DNA of 64,000 nucleotides, from NCBI RefSeq assembly GCF_007992095.1, contig NZ_BJZP01000016.1:1-64000 (forward strand), written 5' to 3'. Positions 8,509 through 18,817 of the stretch are shown in pieces. The translations under genes were made by a program, and so were the position numbers. Positions within the stretch are counted from its first letter, which is position 1. Every line of letters starts with the position of its first letter. The notes under the pieces were generated by a model. That model did no database searches. It was not told the DNA's origin and was given only the letters and a program-made list of their open reading frames with translations. The DNA is from Paenirhizobium naphthalenivorans. GTDB taxonomy: Bacteria > Pseudomonadota > Alphaproteobacteria > Rhizobiales > Rhizobiaceae.

Positions 8509-9384
8509 TCACTGTCCCGAAAGCTGCAATATGAACATCGCAAACAGTTCCGATTGGCTGGAAATGTCGAGCTTCTGATAAATGTTCTTCCGGTGGATCT
8601 TCACCGTCCCCTCGGCGATGCTCAGATGTCTCGAAATCGAACCACTCGAATGTCCGCGCAGGACAAGTGAGGTGATCTCTATTTCCCTTGGCGTCAGGAT
8701 ACCATCGGTCATCCGGCTGAGCGTTTCACTGATCGGATCGGGCGGTGTCCCTGTGTCCCAGCCAGCGGGTGTGGCGGGCGACGCGCGGTGTCGCCAGTGT
8801 CGCTTTGCCAATGTCTGGATAACCGGTTCGGCAGCCCGGATCGCTGCAAGATCACGGCGCCCGAAGGCCGGCGCGGCGACCGGTCGCGTGAAGCTGATGA
8901 CGACACCGGTCCAGCCCGCGGGTCGACAAACGATACCGACTTCGTCACGTATGCCGGTCAGCACATAGTGCCGCCTGTAATATTCCGAATTGTGGAACTG
9001 GTCCGGTGCCAAGTCGCGCAGTCGCAGCACGCCGTCGATCTGCGGACCAGTCGCAGCGCCGTAAAAAGGATCCAGCAGATAGGGGCCGGATACATAAGCA
9101 TCGACCACGGTCCGCATCCGTTCCGGATTCATGTTGTGATAAAAGCAGACCGGTTTTTCAGCCCCTGAATAGGCAAAGGCCATCAGGATATCGAAGTCGA
9201 CGATACTTCGGAGCGCCGCTTCGATGCGTGGCGCAAAGTCATTTGTGCCAACTGCGCCGATCGCCTCTGCGATCGCCTCGTTCCATGCGGAAAACTCCTT
9301 GTCCAAGGTGTGTCCTTCCCTTCTGGCCGACACTAAACGGAGCACGATTAAATCTGCCCGTCTATCCCTAACGGGATATTTCAT
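8509..9384 (-). CDS. LuxR-family transcriptional regulator
   Basis: A DNA-binding regulator with an N-terminal GAF/autoinducer-like sensory domain (about residues 40-200) and a C-terminal LuxR/FixJ helix-turn-helix (about 228-285) containing LTPREIEITSLVLRGHSS and the recognition region AEGTVKIHRKNIYQKL. There is no receiver domain. It is divergent from the glutamine-synthetase-like gene with only about 40-50 bases between starts, which implies shared control; it probably regulates the amine uptake cluster to its right. Several in-frame starts exist downstream of 9384, and a shorter protein would give more room for promoters. No luxI homologue is present in the window, and the ligand is unknown. 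Confidence 0.82.
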   Translation of the reverse strand: MKYPVRDRRADLIVLRLVSARREGHTLDKEFSAWNEAIAEAIGAVGTNDFAPRIEAALRSIVDFDILMAFAYSGAEKPVCFYHNMNPERMRTVVDAYVSGPYLLDPFYGAATGPQIDGVLRLRDLAPDQFHNSEYYRRHYVLTGIRDEVGIVCRPAGWTGVVISFTRPVAAPAFGRRDLAAIRAAEPVIQTLAKRHWRHRASPATPAGWDTGTPPDPISETLSRMTDGILTPREIEITSLVLRGHSSGSISRHLSIAEGTVKIHRKNIYQKLDISSQSELFAMFILQLSGQ

Positions 9385-9431
9385 TGCTTGGAATGCGCGC
9401 TTAACCTCGACGAGTTATCGCGTTGAAAGCC

Positions 9432-10775
9432 ATGCCGAGATCAAGCCACATGCCCGCCAGTCTGCAAGCCGCATTTCATGAAATCAATGCCCGTTCGGTT
9501 CACATCGGCATGGTCGATCCGGAGGGCGAATTCCGCGATAAGCTGGTGTCCGCCGACAAGGCAGTCAAGCTTGGCCAGACCGGTTATCCATTCTGCGAAG
9601 TCCTGTATTTCTGGGACATTGCCGAGAAGGCCTACAGGGATGGTGCCTTTATCGACCGTCCCGCCAAGCTCTTCGCCGATAGCGTTCGCAAATATCCGTT
9701 TGCCGAGGATGCCGCCCTGTGTCTTGCCGACTTCTCCGGCGACTTCGGCAAGCGCTCGCCGCGCAACGTCTGCATGGCGATGATCGCCGAGGCTGCCGAC
9801 ATGGGCTTCGATGTTTTTTCCGCCTTCGAATTCGAGTTTTTCATCTTCGACGAAACGCCGGAAAGCCTGCGGGCCAAAGATTTCCGCGACCTGACGCACT
9901 TCGCCCAGGGCAATCGGACCTACTCACTGCAAACCTCCGCTCTCCATGGTGATCTGCTTGAGGGCCTCGATGAAACCATGACGACCATGGGCATCGGGCT
10001 GGATGCCATCCATACCGAGCTCGGTCCGGGCTGCTTCGAGGCGCCGTTGACCTATGCCAAGGGCATGAAATCGCCCGACGATGCCATGCTTTTCAAGAAT
10101 TTCGCCAGGGCTTATTTTTCCCGTAACGACCTGACGGTGAGCTTCATGTCGAAGCTCTCCCCTGCGCTTTCCGGCCAGTCGGGCCACCTGCATGTTTCCT
10201 TGCGTGACGGACAGGGTAATCCGGTCTTTTCGGATCCAGATGCACCCGATGGTCTGAGCCGAACGGCGCGGCATTTCGTCGGCGGTCTGGTGAAGCTGAT
10301 GCCGGAACTGCTGGCGCTGTGCTCCTCGACGGTCAATGCCTACAAGCGGCTGGTGCCGGGTGCCTGGGCCCCGACCTCGTCCAACTGGGGTGTGCAGAAC
10401 CGCACCGCCGCGGTTCGCGTGATCAACGATGTGCCGGAAGCGACCCGGCTGGAGTTCCGCGTGCCTTCGGCCGATACCAACCCTTATCTGGCGCTGGCGC
10501 TGTGCCTCGGCGCGGGACTCCACGGTATTCGTAATGGCATCGAGCCTGCCCCGGGCAGTGACGAGAATTTCTACGCGGCGAAACCGTCGCTCGAAACCGC
10601 CTTTCCGCGCGATCTCGGCGAGGCCGCAGCGCGGCTCGACCACAGTGCCGTGGCGCGCGACCTCTTTGGTGCCGACTTCGTCGACTGGTTCGTCGCCGCG
10701 CGGAAGTTTGAATATGCCGAATATCAGAAACATGTGAGTGAATGGGAAATCAGACGCTATCTGGGAGTTGTCTGA
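9432..10775 (+). CDS. Glutamine synthetase-family amine gamma-glutamyl ligase
   Basis: A type I glutamine-synthetase-fold ligase of the PuuA/GlnT-like branch, which couples an amine to glutamate with ATP. Seen in order: an N-terminal beta-grasp region (about 1-100), metal and nucleotide-site strands in FSAFEFEFFIFDETPE, ELGPGCFEAPL, SGHLHVSLRD, NRTAAVRV, and the C-terminal RLEFRVPSADTNPYLALA that matches the arginine/glutamate active-site loop of the family. The frame opens at a TTG (9423) with ATG at 9432 and 9450; 9432 is used here, with no strong Shine-Dalgarno for any. It is followed at once by a polyamine-type ABC transporter and an alcohol dehydrogenase. This suggests activation of an imported amine or amino-alcohol rather than ammonia assimilation; the substrate is inferred only as a class. 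Confidence 0.85.
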   Translation: MPRSSHMPASLQAAFHEINARSVHIGMVDPEGEFRDKLVSADKAVKLGQTGYPFCEVLYFWDIAEKAYRDGAFIDRPAKLFADSVRKYPFAEDAALCLADFSGDFGKRSPRNVCMAMIAEAADMGFDVFSAFEFEFFIFDETPESLRAKDFRDLTHFAQGNRTYSLQTSALHGDLLEGLDETMTTMGIGLDAIHTELGPGCFEAPLTYAKGMKSPDDAMLFKNFARAYFSRNDLTVSFMSKLSPALSGQSGHLHVSLRDGQGNPVFSDPDAPDGLSRTARHFVGGLVKLMPELLALCSSTVNAYKRLVPGAWAPTSSNWGVQNRTAAVRVINDVPEATRLEFRVPSADTNPYLALALCLGAGLHGIRNGIEPAPGSDENFYAAKPSLETAFPRDLGEAAARLDHSAVARDLFGADFVDWFVAARKFEYAEYQKHVSEWEIRRYLGVV

Positions 10776-10817
10776 TGACCTGCAATCTTGGTGTTTGACG
10801 ACAGGAAGGAAAATAAA

Positions 10818-11969
10818 ATGAAAAAGGGAACAGCAGACATGAGCAATCTATTGAACGGCATGAAACGCCGCTCGGTGCTGAAGGGTATGGGCGGCATGGG
10901 GCTTGCAGCCGCCGGCGCCGGATTCCTCGGAATGCCGCGTCGAGCATCGGCCGCCGAAAGCCTGAATTACATGTGCTGGGAAGGCTATAACGCCCCTTCC
11001 ATTCTGGAGCCGTTTCAGAAGGCCAAGGACACCACCATTTCTATTGACCTGATCACCGATTCGGCCGGTGGTTTCGCCAAGCTCGCAGCCGGCGCCTCGC
11101 GTGACTTCGATCTCGTCTCTTCCGATAGCCCGTGGATCCAACGCATGGGGCCGGCCGGCTTCTGCCGTTTCCTCGACGACAAGGACTTCGCCGAACAATA
11201 TGGCGAATTCTATCCGCAGTTCCGCGCGCCCTTCGCGCCATTGCAGTTTGAAGGCAAGGCCACAGGTCTGCCGACGCGCTGGGGCTGGGTCGGGCCGACG
11301 GTGAACACCAAGTTCGACAAGCTCGAGTCATGGTCGAGCTACGCACCTGTCTTCGACAGCGCCTACAAGGACAAGATTTGCCTGCTCGATTGGGGCGATT
11401 GGCCGATCATGCCGCTTGCGCTCTATGCCGGGGTCAATCCTTACGAGGAGCTGGACGAAGCGGCGCTCGGCGAGGTCCGCAAGGTGCTTCGCGCGGCTTT
11501 CAAAAACACGCGCGCCATCGTCGCCGATCTGGCAGTCGCCCAGAAGGGGTTGCTCGACGGTTCGTTCCGCGCCCTGATCGGCGGCGGTACCTACTGCACC
11601 TCGTCGCTGCGCCTGAAGGGCCACGACTATATCCAGTCGATCGTGCCGGAGCCGAAAAACGGCCTGAAGCAGGGCATTATCTGGATGGAAGCGACCGGTC
11701 TCGTCGACAACGGCAAGAATTCCGAGATCGCTGCCGACTTCCTGAAATACATCGTCTCGCCGGAAGTCGCCAAGCAACTGGCAATCACTGAGGCGACCTG
11801 CAATCTCGTGCCGAACCAGAAGGCCGAAGCCCTGTTCTCCGAGGAAGAGAAGAAGGCGCTGCAGATGGACTACATGTGGACCGCTTGGGACAACAGCCAG
11901 TTCCACACCGTCGCGCCGAATATCGATGACATGTTGGCGATCTGGCAGGAAGAACTGGCTGCCCGCTGA
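10818..11969 (+). CDS. Polyamine-type ABC transporter substrate-binding protein (PotD-like)
   Basis: A periplasmic receptor with the spermidine/putrescine-binding protein fold. The N-terminus has MKRRSVLKGMGGMGLAAAGA followed by a cleavage region at RRASAAE, suggesting export, possibly by Tat (RR followed by S-V-L). The mature chain begins ESLNYMCWEGYN, the PotD-type beta1-loop. ATG at 10818 is chosen because AGGAAGGA lies 8 bases before it; an in-frame GTG lies at 10788. The 383-residue length is slightly long for the family. A hairpin follows the gene before the ATPase. The ligand pocket was not assigned residue by residue, so the amine transported remains open. Confidence 0.88.
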   Translation: MKKGTADMSNLLNGMKRRSVLKGMGGMGLAAAGAGFLGMPRRASAAESLNYMCWEGYNAPSILEPFQKAKDTTISIDLITDSAGGFAKLAAGASRDFDLVSSDSPWIQRMGPAGFCRFLDDKDFAEQYGEFYPQFRAPFAPLQFEGKATGLPTRWGWVGPTVNTKFDKLESWSSYAPVFDSAYKDKICLLDWGDWPIMPLALYAGVNPYEELDEAALGEVRKVLRAAFKNTRAIVADLAVAQKGLLDGSFRALIGGGTYCTSSLRLKGHDYIQSIVPEPKNGLKQGIIWMEATGLVDNGKNSEIAADFLKYIVSPEVAKQLAITEATCNLVPNQKAEALFSEEEKKALQMDYMWTAWDNSQFHTVAPNIDDMLAIWQEELAAR

Positions 11970-11992
11970 TCGAGCATATGCGGCAAAGGAAA

Positions 11993-12014
11993 CCGCCCGC
12001 TTTCGAGTGGGCGG
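11993..12014 (+). other. GC-rich hairpin between binding-protein and ATPase genes
   Basis: CCGCCCGC at 11993-12000 pairs with GTGGGCGG at 12007-12014 (one G-U pair, six-base loop). There is no T-tract, so it is more likely a message-stabilising or attenuating hairpin than a full terminator. Confidence 0.45.
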
Positions 12015-12055
12015 GAACCCCTACGAAATAGACTTTAAGGCGAGGAAGGCTGGCA

Positions 12056-13153
12056 TTGGCAACCCCGATTATCGAAGCGTCTGCAATCATCAAGGATTAC
12101 GGTCAGGCTCGCGCACTTCATGGCGTCTCCCTTGAGGTGGGCGCAGGCGAATTCGTAGCGCTTGTGGGGCCTTCCGGCTGCGGCAAGACCACACTCTTGA
12201 AGATTCTGGCGGGTTTCGAGGACGTGACCGAAGGGCGGCTCGAAATCCAGGGCAAGGATATGCATGGGGTCGCGGCGGCTAGTCGTCCGACCCGCATGGT
12301 GTTCCAGAAGCTTGCGCTGTTTCCCCACAAAACCGTTGCCCAGAATATCGGCTTTCCGTTGAAACTGCAGAAGGTTGACAAGGCGGAGATCGACCGGCGG
12401 GTCGCCGCCATGCTCGAGCTCATGCATCTGAAGCCGGAATATCTCGATCGCTATCCGGCGCAGTTGTCCGGCGGCGAACAGCAGCGTGTTGCGCTGGCGC
12501 GGGCTCTGGTCTCGCAGCCGAGCGTTCTGTTGCTCGACGAGCCGATGAGCGCGCTCGATGCCAAGCTGAAGAAATCGCTACAGGCCGAGCTCAAAAAGCT
12601 GCACCGTGAACTCGGCACGAGCTTCGTGCTGGTGACCCACGACCTGGAAGAGGCGATGATGCTGGCCGACCGGATCTGCGTGATGCGCGCCGGTCGTGTC
12701 GTTCAGATCGGTACGCCCTCGGATATCTATTACCGCCCGGCCAACATGTTTGTCGCCGGTTTCATCGGTGAGACGAATTTCCTGCCGGTTGACGTCGTTC
12801 ACACCCAAGATGGCGCATTGACGGTCGGGTCTTCGCTAGTGACCGGTGAACCTGTTGTCATGGCGGCCGGCAATGTTTCGGAGTTCCTCGGCGAGGGAAA
12901 CAAGGCGCTGTTGATCCGTCCGGAAACCATCAGTTTCATCTCGGGCGAGCCCGGCCCCGGTCAATGGACGCTGATTGGTGTAGTCGACGAGTACTTCATC
13001 AAGGGATCATCGACGCAGTATCGCATTCGTGTCGCGGGTCTCGACGCGCCTGTTGTCATGGATCTGCCCGGATCGCTCGAACTGCCGGCGCAGGTCGGAG
13101 AAGAGGTTGGCATCGGGTTCGAGCCCGCGCGCGCCTTCCTGTTGTCGGAGTGA
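12056..13153 (+). CDS. Polyamine-type ABC transporter ATPase (PotA-like)
   Basis: The cytoplasmic nucleotide-binding subunit. Walker A GPSGCGKTT, the Q-loop region RMVFQKLALFPH, signature LSGGEQQRVALARAL, Walker B LLLDEPMSALD and switch His in LVTHDLEEAM are all present. A C-terminal TOBE-type regulatory domain covers about residues 245-365. The likely start is a TTG at 12056, with GAGGAAGG just upstream at 12042-12049 and no in-frame ATG that keeps the first beta strand. The stop codon is separated from the permease ATG by two bases. It energises the two permeases that follow. Confidence 0.92.
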   Translation: MATPIIEASAIIKDYGQARALHGVSLEVGAGEFVALVGPSGCGKTTLLKILAGFEDVTEGRLEIQGKDMHGVAAASRPTRMVFQKLALFPHKTVAQNIGFPLKLQKVDKAEIDRRVAAMLELMHLKPEYLDRYPAQLSGGEQQRVALARALVSQPSVLLLDEPMSALDAKLKKSLQAELKKLHRELGTSFVLVTHDLEEAMMLADRICVMRAGRVVQIGTPSDIYYRPANMFVAGFIGETNFLPVDVVHTQDGALTVGSSLVTGEPVVMAAGNVSEFLGEGNKALLIRPETISFISGEPGPGQWTLIGVVDEYFIKGSSTQYRIRVAGLDAPVVMDLPGSLELPAQVGEEVGIGFEPARAFLLSE

Positions 13154-13155
13154 CC

Positions 13156-14034
13156 ATGAAGAGAGAAGCGAAGAAATGGAACGATCCGGTTCTGGTGGCC
13201 GCAGTGGCACCACTGGCGATCGTCATGCTGGTCTTTTTTCTTGTGCCGCTGGTGATGACGGCCCTTCTGACCTTCCAGACGACACAATATTACCGCTTGC
13301 ACTGGACCTGGGATCTGAAAATCTGGACCGAGATTTTTTCCAAACCGCATTACTGGACGATAATGCTGCGTACAGTATGGATGGCCTTGGTTTGTGTAGT
13401 GATCTCCGTCCTCATCGCCTTTCCGGCAGCCTATGCGCTGACGACCCGGTTGAAGACCTATAATGCGCAGATCCAGATCCTGATTGTCTTCGCGTTCCTG
13501 ACTGATGCTGTGCTGAAAACCTTTGGTTGGATTCTCGTGCTCGACAAACACGGTGTCGCCAATTGGCTTTTGTCCTATCTTGGCATGGGCCCCGAAGCGA
13601 TGAACATCCTGTTCACGCCAACGGGAACCATGATTGGCATGGTCTACAACCTCGCTGTCTATCCGATGTTCACCATCTATCTGTCGCTGGTGCGGATCGA
13701 TCGCGATCTGATCCTGGCCTCCTATGATGCCGGGGCTTCGCGCATCCGGACGTTCTTCGAGGTGACGCTACCCCTGTCGCGACCTGGGCTGTATTCCGGG
13801 GCAGTACTGGTTTTCGTCCTCAGCCTCGGGGCTTTTCTGGAGCCCAAGGTGCTGGGCGGCGGTACCGCCCCGCTTGCATCGGAACTGATCCGCCAGAGTT
13901 TCGAGACACGGGTTAACTGGCCGCTCGGCGCCGCGCTGACAATCGTGTTGATTGTCATTGGTGCCCTGACGCTGGCGCTTGCCGCCACTTTCGTGTTTCG
14001 CCGTACACCGACGACGGAAAGGGCGCCCGCATGA
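13156..14034 (+). CDS. Polyamine-type ABC transporter permease 1 (PotB-like)
   Basis: An inner-membrane permease of 292 residues with six predicted TM segments, the first at about residues 15-40 (AVAPLAIVMLVFFLVPLVMT). The EAA coupling loop is seen as SYDAGASRIRTFFEVTLPLS (about 190-210). The start at 13156 is two bases past the ATPase stop; the open frame extends upstream to 12964, but that part overlaps the ATPase gene and is not used. It overlaps the next permease by four bases (ATGA). The partner order ATPase-permease-permease matches potABC-type operons. Confidence 0.9.
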   Translation: MKREAKKWNDPVLVAAVAPLAIVMLVFFLVPLVMTALLTFQTTQYYRLHWTWDLKIWTEIFSKPHYWTIMLRTVWMALVCVVISVLIAFPAAYALTTRLKTYNAQIQILIVFAFLTDAVLKTFGWILVLDKHGVANWLLSYLGMGPEAMNILFTPTGTMIGMVYNLAVYPMFTIYLSLVRIDRDLILASYDAGASRIRTFFEVTLPLSRPGLYSGAVLVFVLSLGAFLEPKVLGGGTAPLASELIRQSFETRVNWPLGAALTIVLIVIGALTLALAATFVFRRTPTTERAPA

Positions 14035-14867
14035 TGTCGCAACGCTTCAAAAATGCTGTCGTTGATACAGCGCTTGTCGGCACCGTCGTGCTACTGCTGC
14101 TGTTCTTCTATGCGCCGATCATGACTCTGGTCGCCTTCTCGTTCACCTCGAGTCGTGTTCTGACTTTCCCGATCGATGGCTTTTCGCTCGAATGGTATGG
14201 CGAACTGGTCCGCAAGCCGGATTTCTTCCCCGCCGTCATCAACTCAGCCATGGTCGCGGCCATCTCGACGGTCTTCGCATCCGTTCTCGGAACGGCAGGG
14301 GCGATCGCCTGGATCCGTTACCGGTTCCGCTTCCAGAATCTGTTTCGCGTCGTGACCTTCGCGCCGCTGCTCTTTCCCCAGCTTCTGCTTGGCGTTGTCA
14401 TGTTGCTTTGGTTTTCGGTTCTGGGCAATTGGCTTGGCTTCTCGACGGGTCTTGTCACGGTCGTCATCGGCCATATCGTCTATATTACGCCCTTCGCGTT
14501 GGTGATTGTCGCCGTGCAGGTCTACGGCTTTGATGAGACACTCGAAGATGCCGCCCGCGATGCTGGCGCCAGCGGATGGGAGGTCTTCCGTGAGGTGACA
14601 TTCCCGCTGCTGTGGCCGGGAATATTGTCGGCAGCCACCTTCGCTTTCCTGCTGTCCTGGGGCAATTTCTACGTTTCCTATTCGCTGGCCGGAACCGCGC
14701 GCACCTTGCCGATCTTCGTGTACAGCGGCATTGCCGTTGGCTCTTCCCCCATCTATCCGGCTCTGGCGACCCTGAATTTCATTCCGGCACTGCTACTGGT
14801 CGGCTTTGCCGAGTTCATGCGCCGCCGGGCCTTGAAACGACAAAGCGCTGCCCAACTCACCTCCTGA
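14031..14867 (+). CDS. Polyamine-type ABC transporter permease 2 (PotC-like)
   Basis: The second inner-membrane permease, 278 residues with six TM segments. TM1 is at about residues 10-35 (VDTALVGTVVLLLLFFYAPI), and the extracytoplasmic segment FPIDGFSLEWYGEL is typical of PotC. The EAA loop is AARDAGASGWEVFREVTFPL. Its start overlaps the previous permease stop by four bases, indicating translational coupling. The alcohol dehydrogenase gene follows 23 bases later in the same direction, so it is probably in the same transcript. Confidence 0.9.
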   Translation: MMSQRFKNAVVDTALVGTVVLLLLFFYAPIMTLVAFSFTSSRVLTFPIDGFSLEWYGELVRKPDFFPAVINSAMVAAISTVFASVLGTAGAIAWIRYRFRFQNLFRVVTFAPLLFPQLLLGVVMLLWFSVLGNWLGFSTGLVTVVIGHIVYITPFALVIVAVQVYGFDETLEDAARDAGASGWEVFREVTFPLLWPGILSAATFAFLLSWGNFYVSYSLAGTARTLPIFVYSGIAVGSSPIYPALATLNFIPALLLVGFAEFMRRRALKRQSAAQLTS

Positions 14868-14890
14868 CTCCTCACAACAAGGCAATCATC

Positions 14891-16057
14891 ATGTCCTTCG
14901 ATACCAAAGCTGTGTCCAGCAACTGGAGCTTTCCAACCGCAGTGCGCTTCGGCAATGGCCGGATTTCGGAGCTTGATGCCGTTGTCCGCGAGCTTGGCTC
15001 CAAACGCCCGCTTGTCGTGACCGACAACGGACTAAAGGATCTCTATCCGGTGCAGCGCACGCTGGAGGTGCTGCGGGCAGGGGGGCTGGAGGCCGGACTG
15101 TTTCACAGCGTCAAGCCGAACCCCACCGGCACTAACGTATCCGACGGCGTTGATGCCTTCCGCTCGGGCGGTCATGACCTGGTCGTTGCCATCGGCGGCG
15201 GCAGCGCGCTTGACGCGGCCAAGGCGATTGCCCTGATGGCAACCCAGACGCTACCTATGTGGGACCTGGAGGACATTGGCGACAACTGGAAACGGGCCGA
15301 CATCTCACGTCTGGTCTCGGTGATCGCCATCCCGACGACGGCTGGCACCGGCTCGGAGCTCGGCCGTTCCTCCGTCATCACCCATGAAGCCGACAAGCGC
15401 AAGGTTATCGTCTTCCATCCGAAGATGATGCCGAATGTGGTCATCATGGACCCCGAGCTGACCACTGGCCTGCCGGCGCATATCACCGCTGCGACCGGAA
15501 TGGACGCGCTGTCGCACGCGCTGGAAGCCTTTAGCGCGCCGTCCTTCCATCCGATGGCGGAAGGTGTGGCCCTTAACGCCTTGCGGCTCATCAAGACATG
15601 GTTGCCGGTGGCGACGCTAGAGGGGGATAATCTTGAGGCGCGCGGCCAGATGCTGATTGCCTCAGGCATGGGCTGCGTCGCGCTGCAGAAGGGCCTCGGT
15701 GCGATCCATGCGCTCGCCCATCCGCTCGGCGCCCTGCACGATGCCCATCACGGGCTGCTCAATGCCGTGTTGATGCCCTATGTCTTGGAGTTCAACGCGC
15801 CGGTGATAGAGGACAAGCTGGAACTGCTCGGCCGTTTCCTCGATCTGTCGATTCCGACCGCCGCCGGCGTGATCGACTGGATCCTAGAGTTGCGCGAAAC
15901 ACTGCATGTCCCCAGCACGCTCGCGGGTATTGGTCTGGTCGACATCGATATGGACAAGGTCGCCAGCATGGGAGTGGCCGACCCCTGCGCCGGCGGAAAT
16001 CCCATCGCGCTCGACCAAGCGGGGCTGAAATCGATCCTTGCCGCCGCGCAAGGGTAG
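14891..16057 (+). CDS. Iron-containing alcohol dehydrogenase
   Basis: A cytoplasmic group III (Fe-ADH) dehydrogenase that oxidises a primary alcohol with NAD(P). Residues about 90-110 hold the nucleotide-binding glycine motif (VAIGGGSALDAAKAIA). Metal-ligand segments are TGMDALSHALEAF (Asp and His) and HALAHPLGALHDAHHGLLNA (two His), all intact. The ATG at 14891 is used; the open frame upstream overlaps the permease gene in another phase. The 388-residue length is normal. Its place beside a gamma-glutamyl ligase and amine transporter suggests oxidation of the hydroxyl of an amino-alcohol or its glutamyl adduct; that is inference. Confidence 0.9.
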   Translation: MSFDTKAVSSNWSFPTAVRFGNGRISELDAVVRELGSKRPLVVTDNGLKDLYPVQRTLEVLRAGGLEAGLFHSVKPNPTGTNVSDGVDAFRSGGHDLVVAIGGGSALDAAKAIALMATQTLPMWDLEDIGDNWKRADISRLVSVIAIPTTAGTGSELGRSSVITHEADKRKVIVFHPKMMPNVVIMDPELTTGLPAHITAATGMDALSHALEAFSAPSFHPMAEGVALNALRLIKTWLPVATLEGDNLEARGQMLIASGMGCVALQKGLGAIHALAHPLGALHDAHHGLLNAVLMPYVLEFNAPVIEDKLELLGRFLDLSIPTAAGVIDWILELRETLHVPSTLAGIGLVDIDMDKVASMGVADPCAGGNPIALDQAGLKSILAAAQG

Positions 16058-16207
16058 GCGAAGCCAGACCCCCCTGCAAATCTAGGGCGGATATCTACGA
16101 GGCCCATCTGTCGGGTTGAACAGGAGCCAAGTCATCTTACTTTGGGCGCACGGAGCGACGCGTCTGCGCTATGGCGCGTCGATCTACTGTCCGACAATAC
16201 CATCCGC

Positions 16208-17782
<1,575 letters not shown>

Positions 17783-17783
<1 letters not shown>

Positions 17784-18232
17784 TGGCATCACGGCTCTCC
17801 CTTTCCATAACGACGCCGTTCGAGGTGCTGGCTGATGAGGTCGACATTCAATCGCTCCGTGCCGAAGATGCCAGCGGCAGCTTCGGCATTTTGCCGGGGC
17901 ATGCCGAGTTTCTAACCGTGTTGCCGGTGTCGGTGGTCCGCTGGAAAAACAGCGAGGGGGAGATGCGCTATTGCGCGCTTCGCGGCGGGGTGCTCACCGT
18001 TTCGGATGGAAGCCATGTGGCGATCGCCTGCCGGCACGGCATACTCGGCACCCAGCTTTCAACCTTGGCGGCGGATGTCGCGGCCTTCCAGGAGGAAGAA
18101 AAGGATGCAGAACGACGTGCCACCACGGAGCAGACCCGTATGCACGCCCGCGCGGTGCGCCAGTTGATGAGCTATCTCAACCCGCGCGGCGGGACAGGCG
18201 GCAGTCTTGATTTCAAGGATGGCGCGCCATGA
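17783..18232 (+). CDS. atpC: N-type ATPase subunit epsilon
   Basis: The central-stalk epsilon subunit, 149 residues. The N-terminal beta-sandwich (about 1-85) is recognisable from FGILPGHAEFLTVLPVSVVR; the C-terminal part (about 90-149) is helical and charged, with EEEKDAERRATTE resembling the helical hairpin. It begins in the atpD stop (TGATG) and overlaps atpQ by four bases, so the first three genes are translationally coupled. Confidence 0.9.
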
Positions 18233-18528
18233 CACCACGCGGCGAACAGCCGGAGCAGGACGACGACCGGGTCGTCAAGGCAGCCCGTCAGGCGGCCGAC
18301 CGGGTGAAGGCGGAGCGGAGCAACCCGGAACCGTCGCTCAGTAGCAGGCTTGCGCAAATCGGCGTTCTCGGCTGGGCCATCGTCGTGCCGATCCTGTTGG
18401 CGCTTCTGGCCGGGCGCTGGCTCGATCGCTTCTTTTCAACGGGCATTATGTTCTCCGCTGCCCTGATTATCGGTGGGGCAGTGTTTGGAATGTGGTCAGC
18501 CTGGAAGTGGATGGGCGGGCATGACTGA
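18229..18528 (+). CDS. atpQ: N-ATPase small membrane subunit AtpQ (AtpI-like)
   Basis: A 99-residue protein with a charged N-terminus (1-40) and two TM segments (about 45-65 and 72-92), including GWAIVVPILLALLAGRWLDRFF, the AtpI-like pattern with a conserved Gly-Arg-Trp-Leu-Asp. AtpQ is one of two small membrane proteins found in N-ATPase operons in place of AtpI. It overlaps atpC by four bases and atpR by eight. A function in assembly or in magnesium or calcium handling has been proposed for related proteins; none can be read here. Confidence 0.85.
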   Translation: MTPRGEQPEQDDDRVVKAARQAADRVKAERSNPEPSLSSRLAQIGVLGWAIVVPILLALLAGRWLDRFFSTGIMFSAALIIGGAVFGMWSAWKWMGGHD

Positions 18529-18817
18529 ATTTCTCCACGCACAATGGACTGTCGGCATGCCTTTCGCCATCCTGATCGGCATCGGGGCGGGATCGCTTCT
18601 CGGGATCGCCCATTTCATGTCGCTGAAGTGGAACACGCGGTTCTATCTGGACGGCGGGTTAGCCAAAGCCTTTCTGCTGCAACTCGCGCGCATAGCTATC
18701 CTGGTCGTCGTCATGACCCTGCTGGCGAAGCTTGGCGCGGTCGCCTTGCTGACCGGGCTCGCATGTGTTCTTGCGGTGCGCGCGGTGATCATGCGCCGGG
18801 AAAGGAATGCACTGTGA
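18521..18817 (+). CDS. atpR: N-ATPase small membrane subunit AtpR
   Basis: A 98-residue protein with three hydrophobic segments (about 10-33, 47-66 and 68-88). Its place between atpQ and atpB and its size match AtpR of N-ATPase operons. The start at 18521 lies inside the end of atpQ; an upstream in-frame ATG at 18473 would overlap atpQ further and is not used. The stop codon overlaps the GTG start of atpB. Its molecular role is not known. Confidence 0.8.
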   Translation: MTEFLHAQWTVGMPFAILIGIGAGSLLGIAHFMSLKWNTRFYLDGGLAKAFLLQLARIAILVVVMTLLAKLGAVALLTGLACVLAVRAVIMRRERNAL

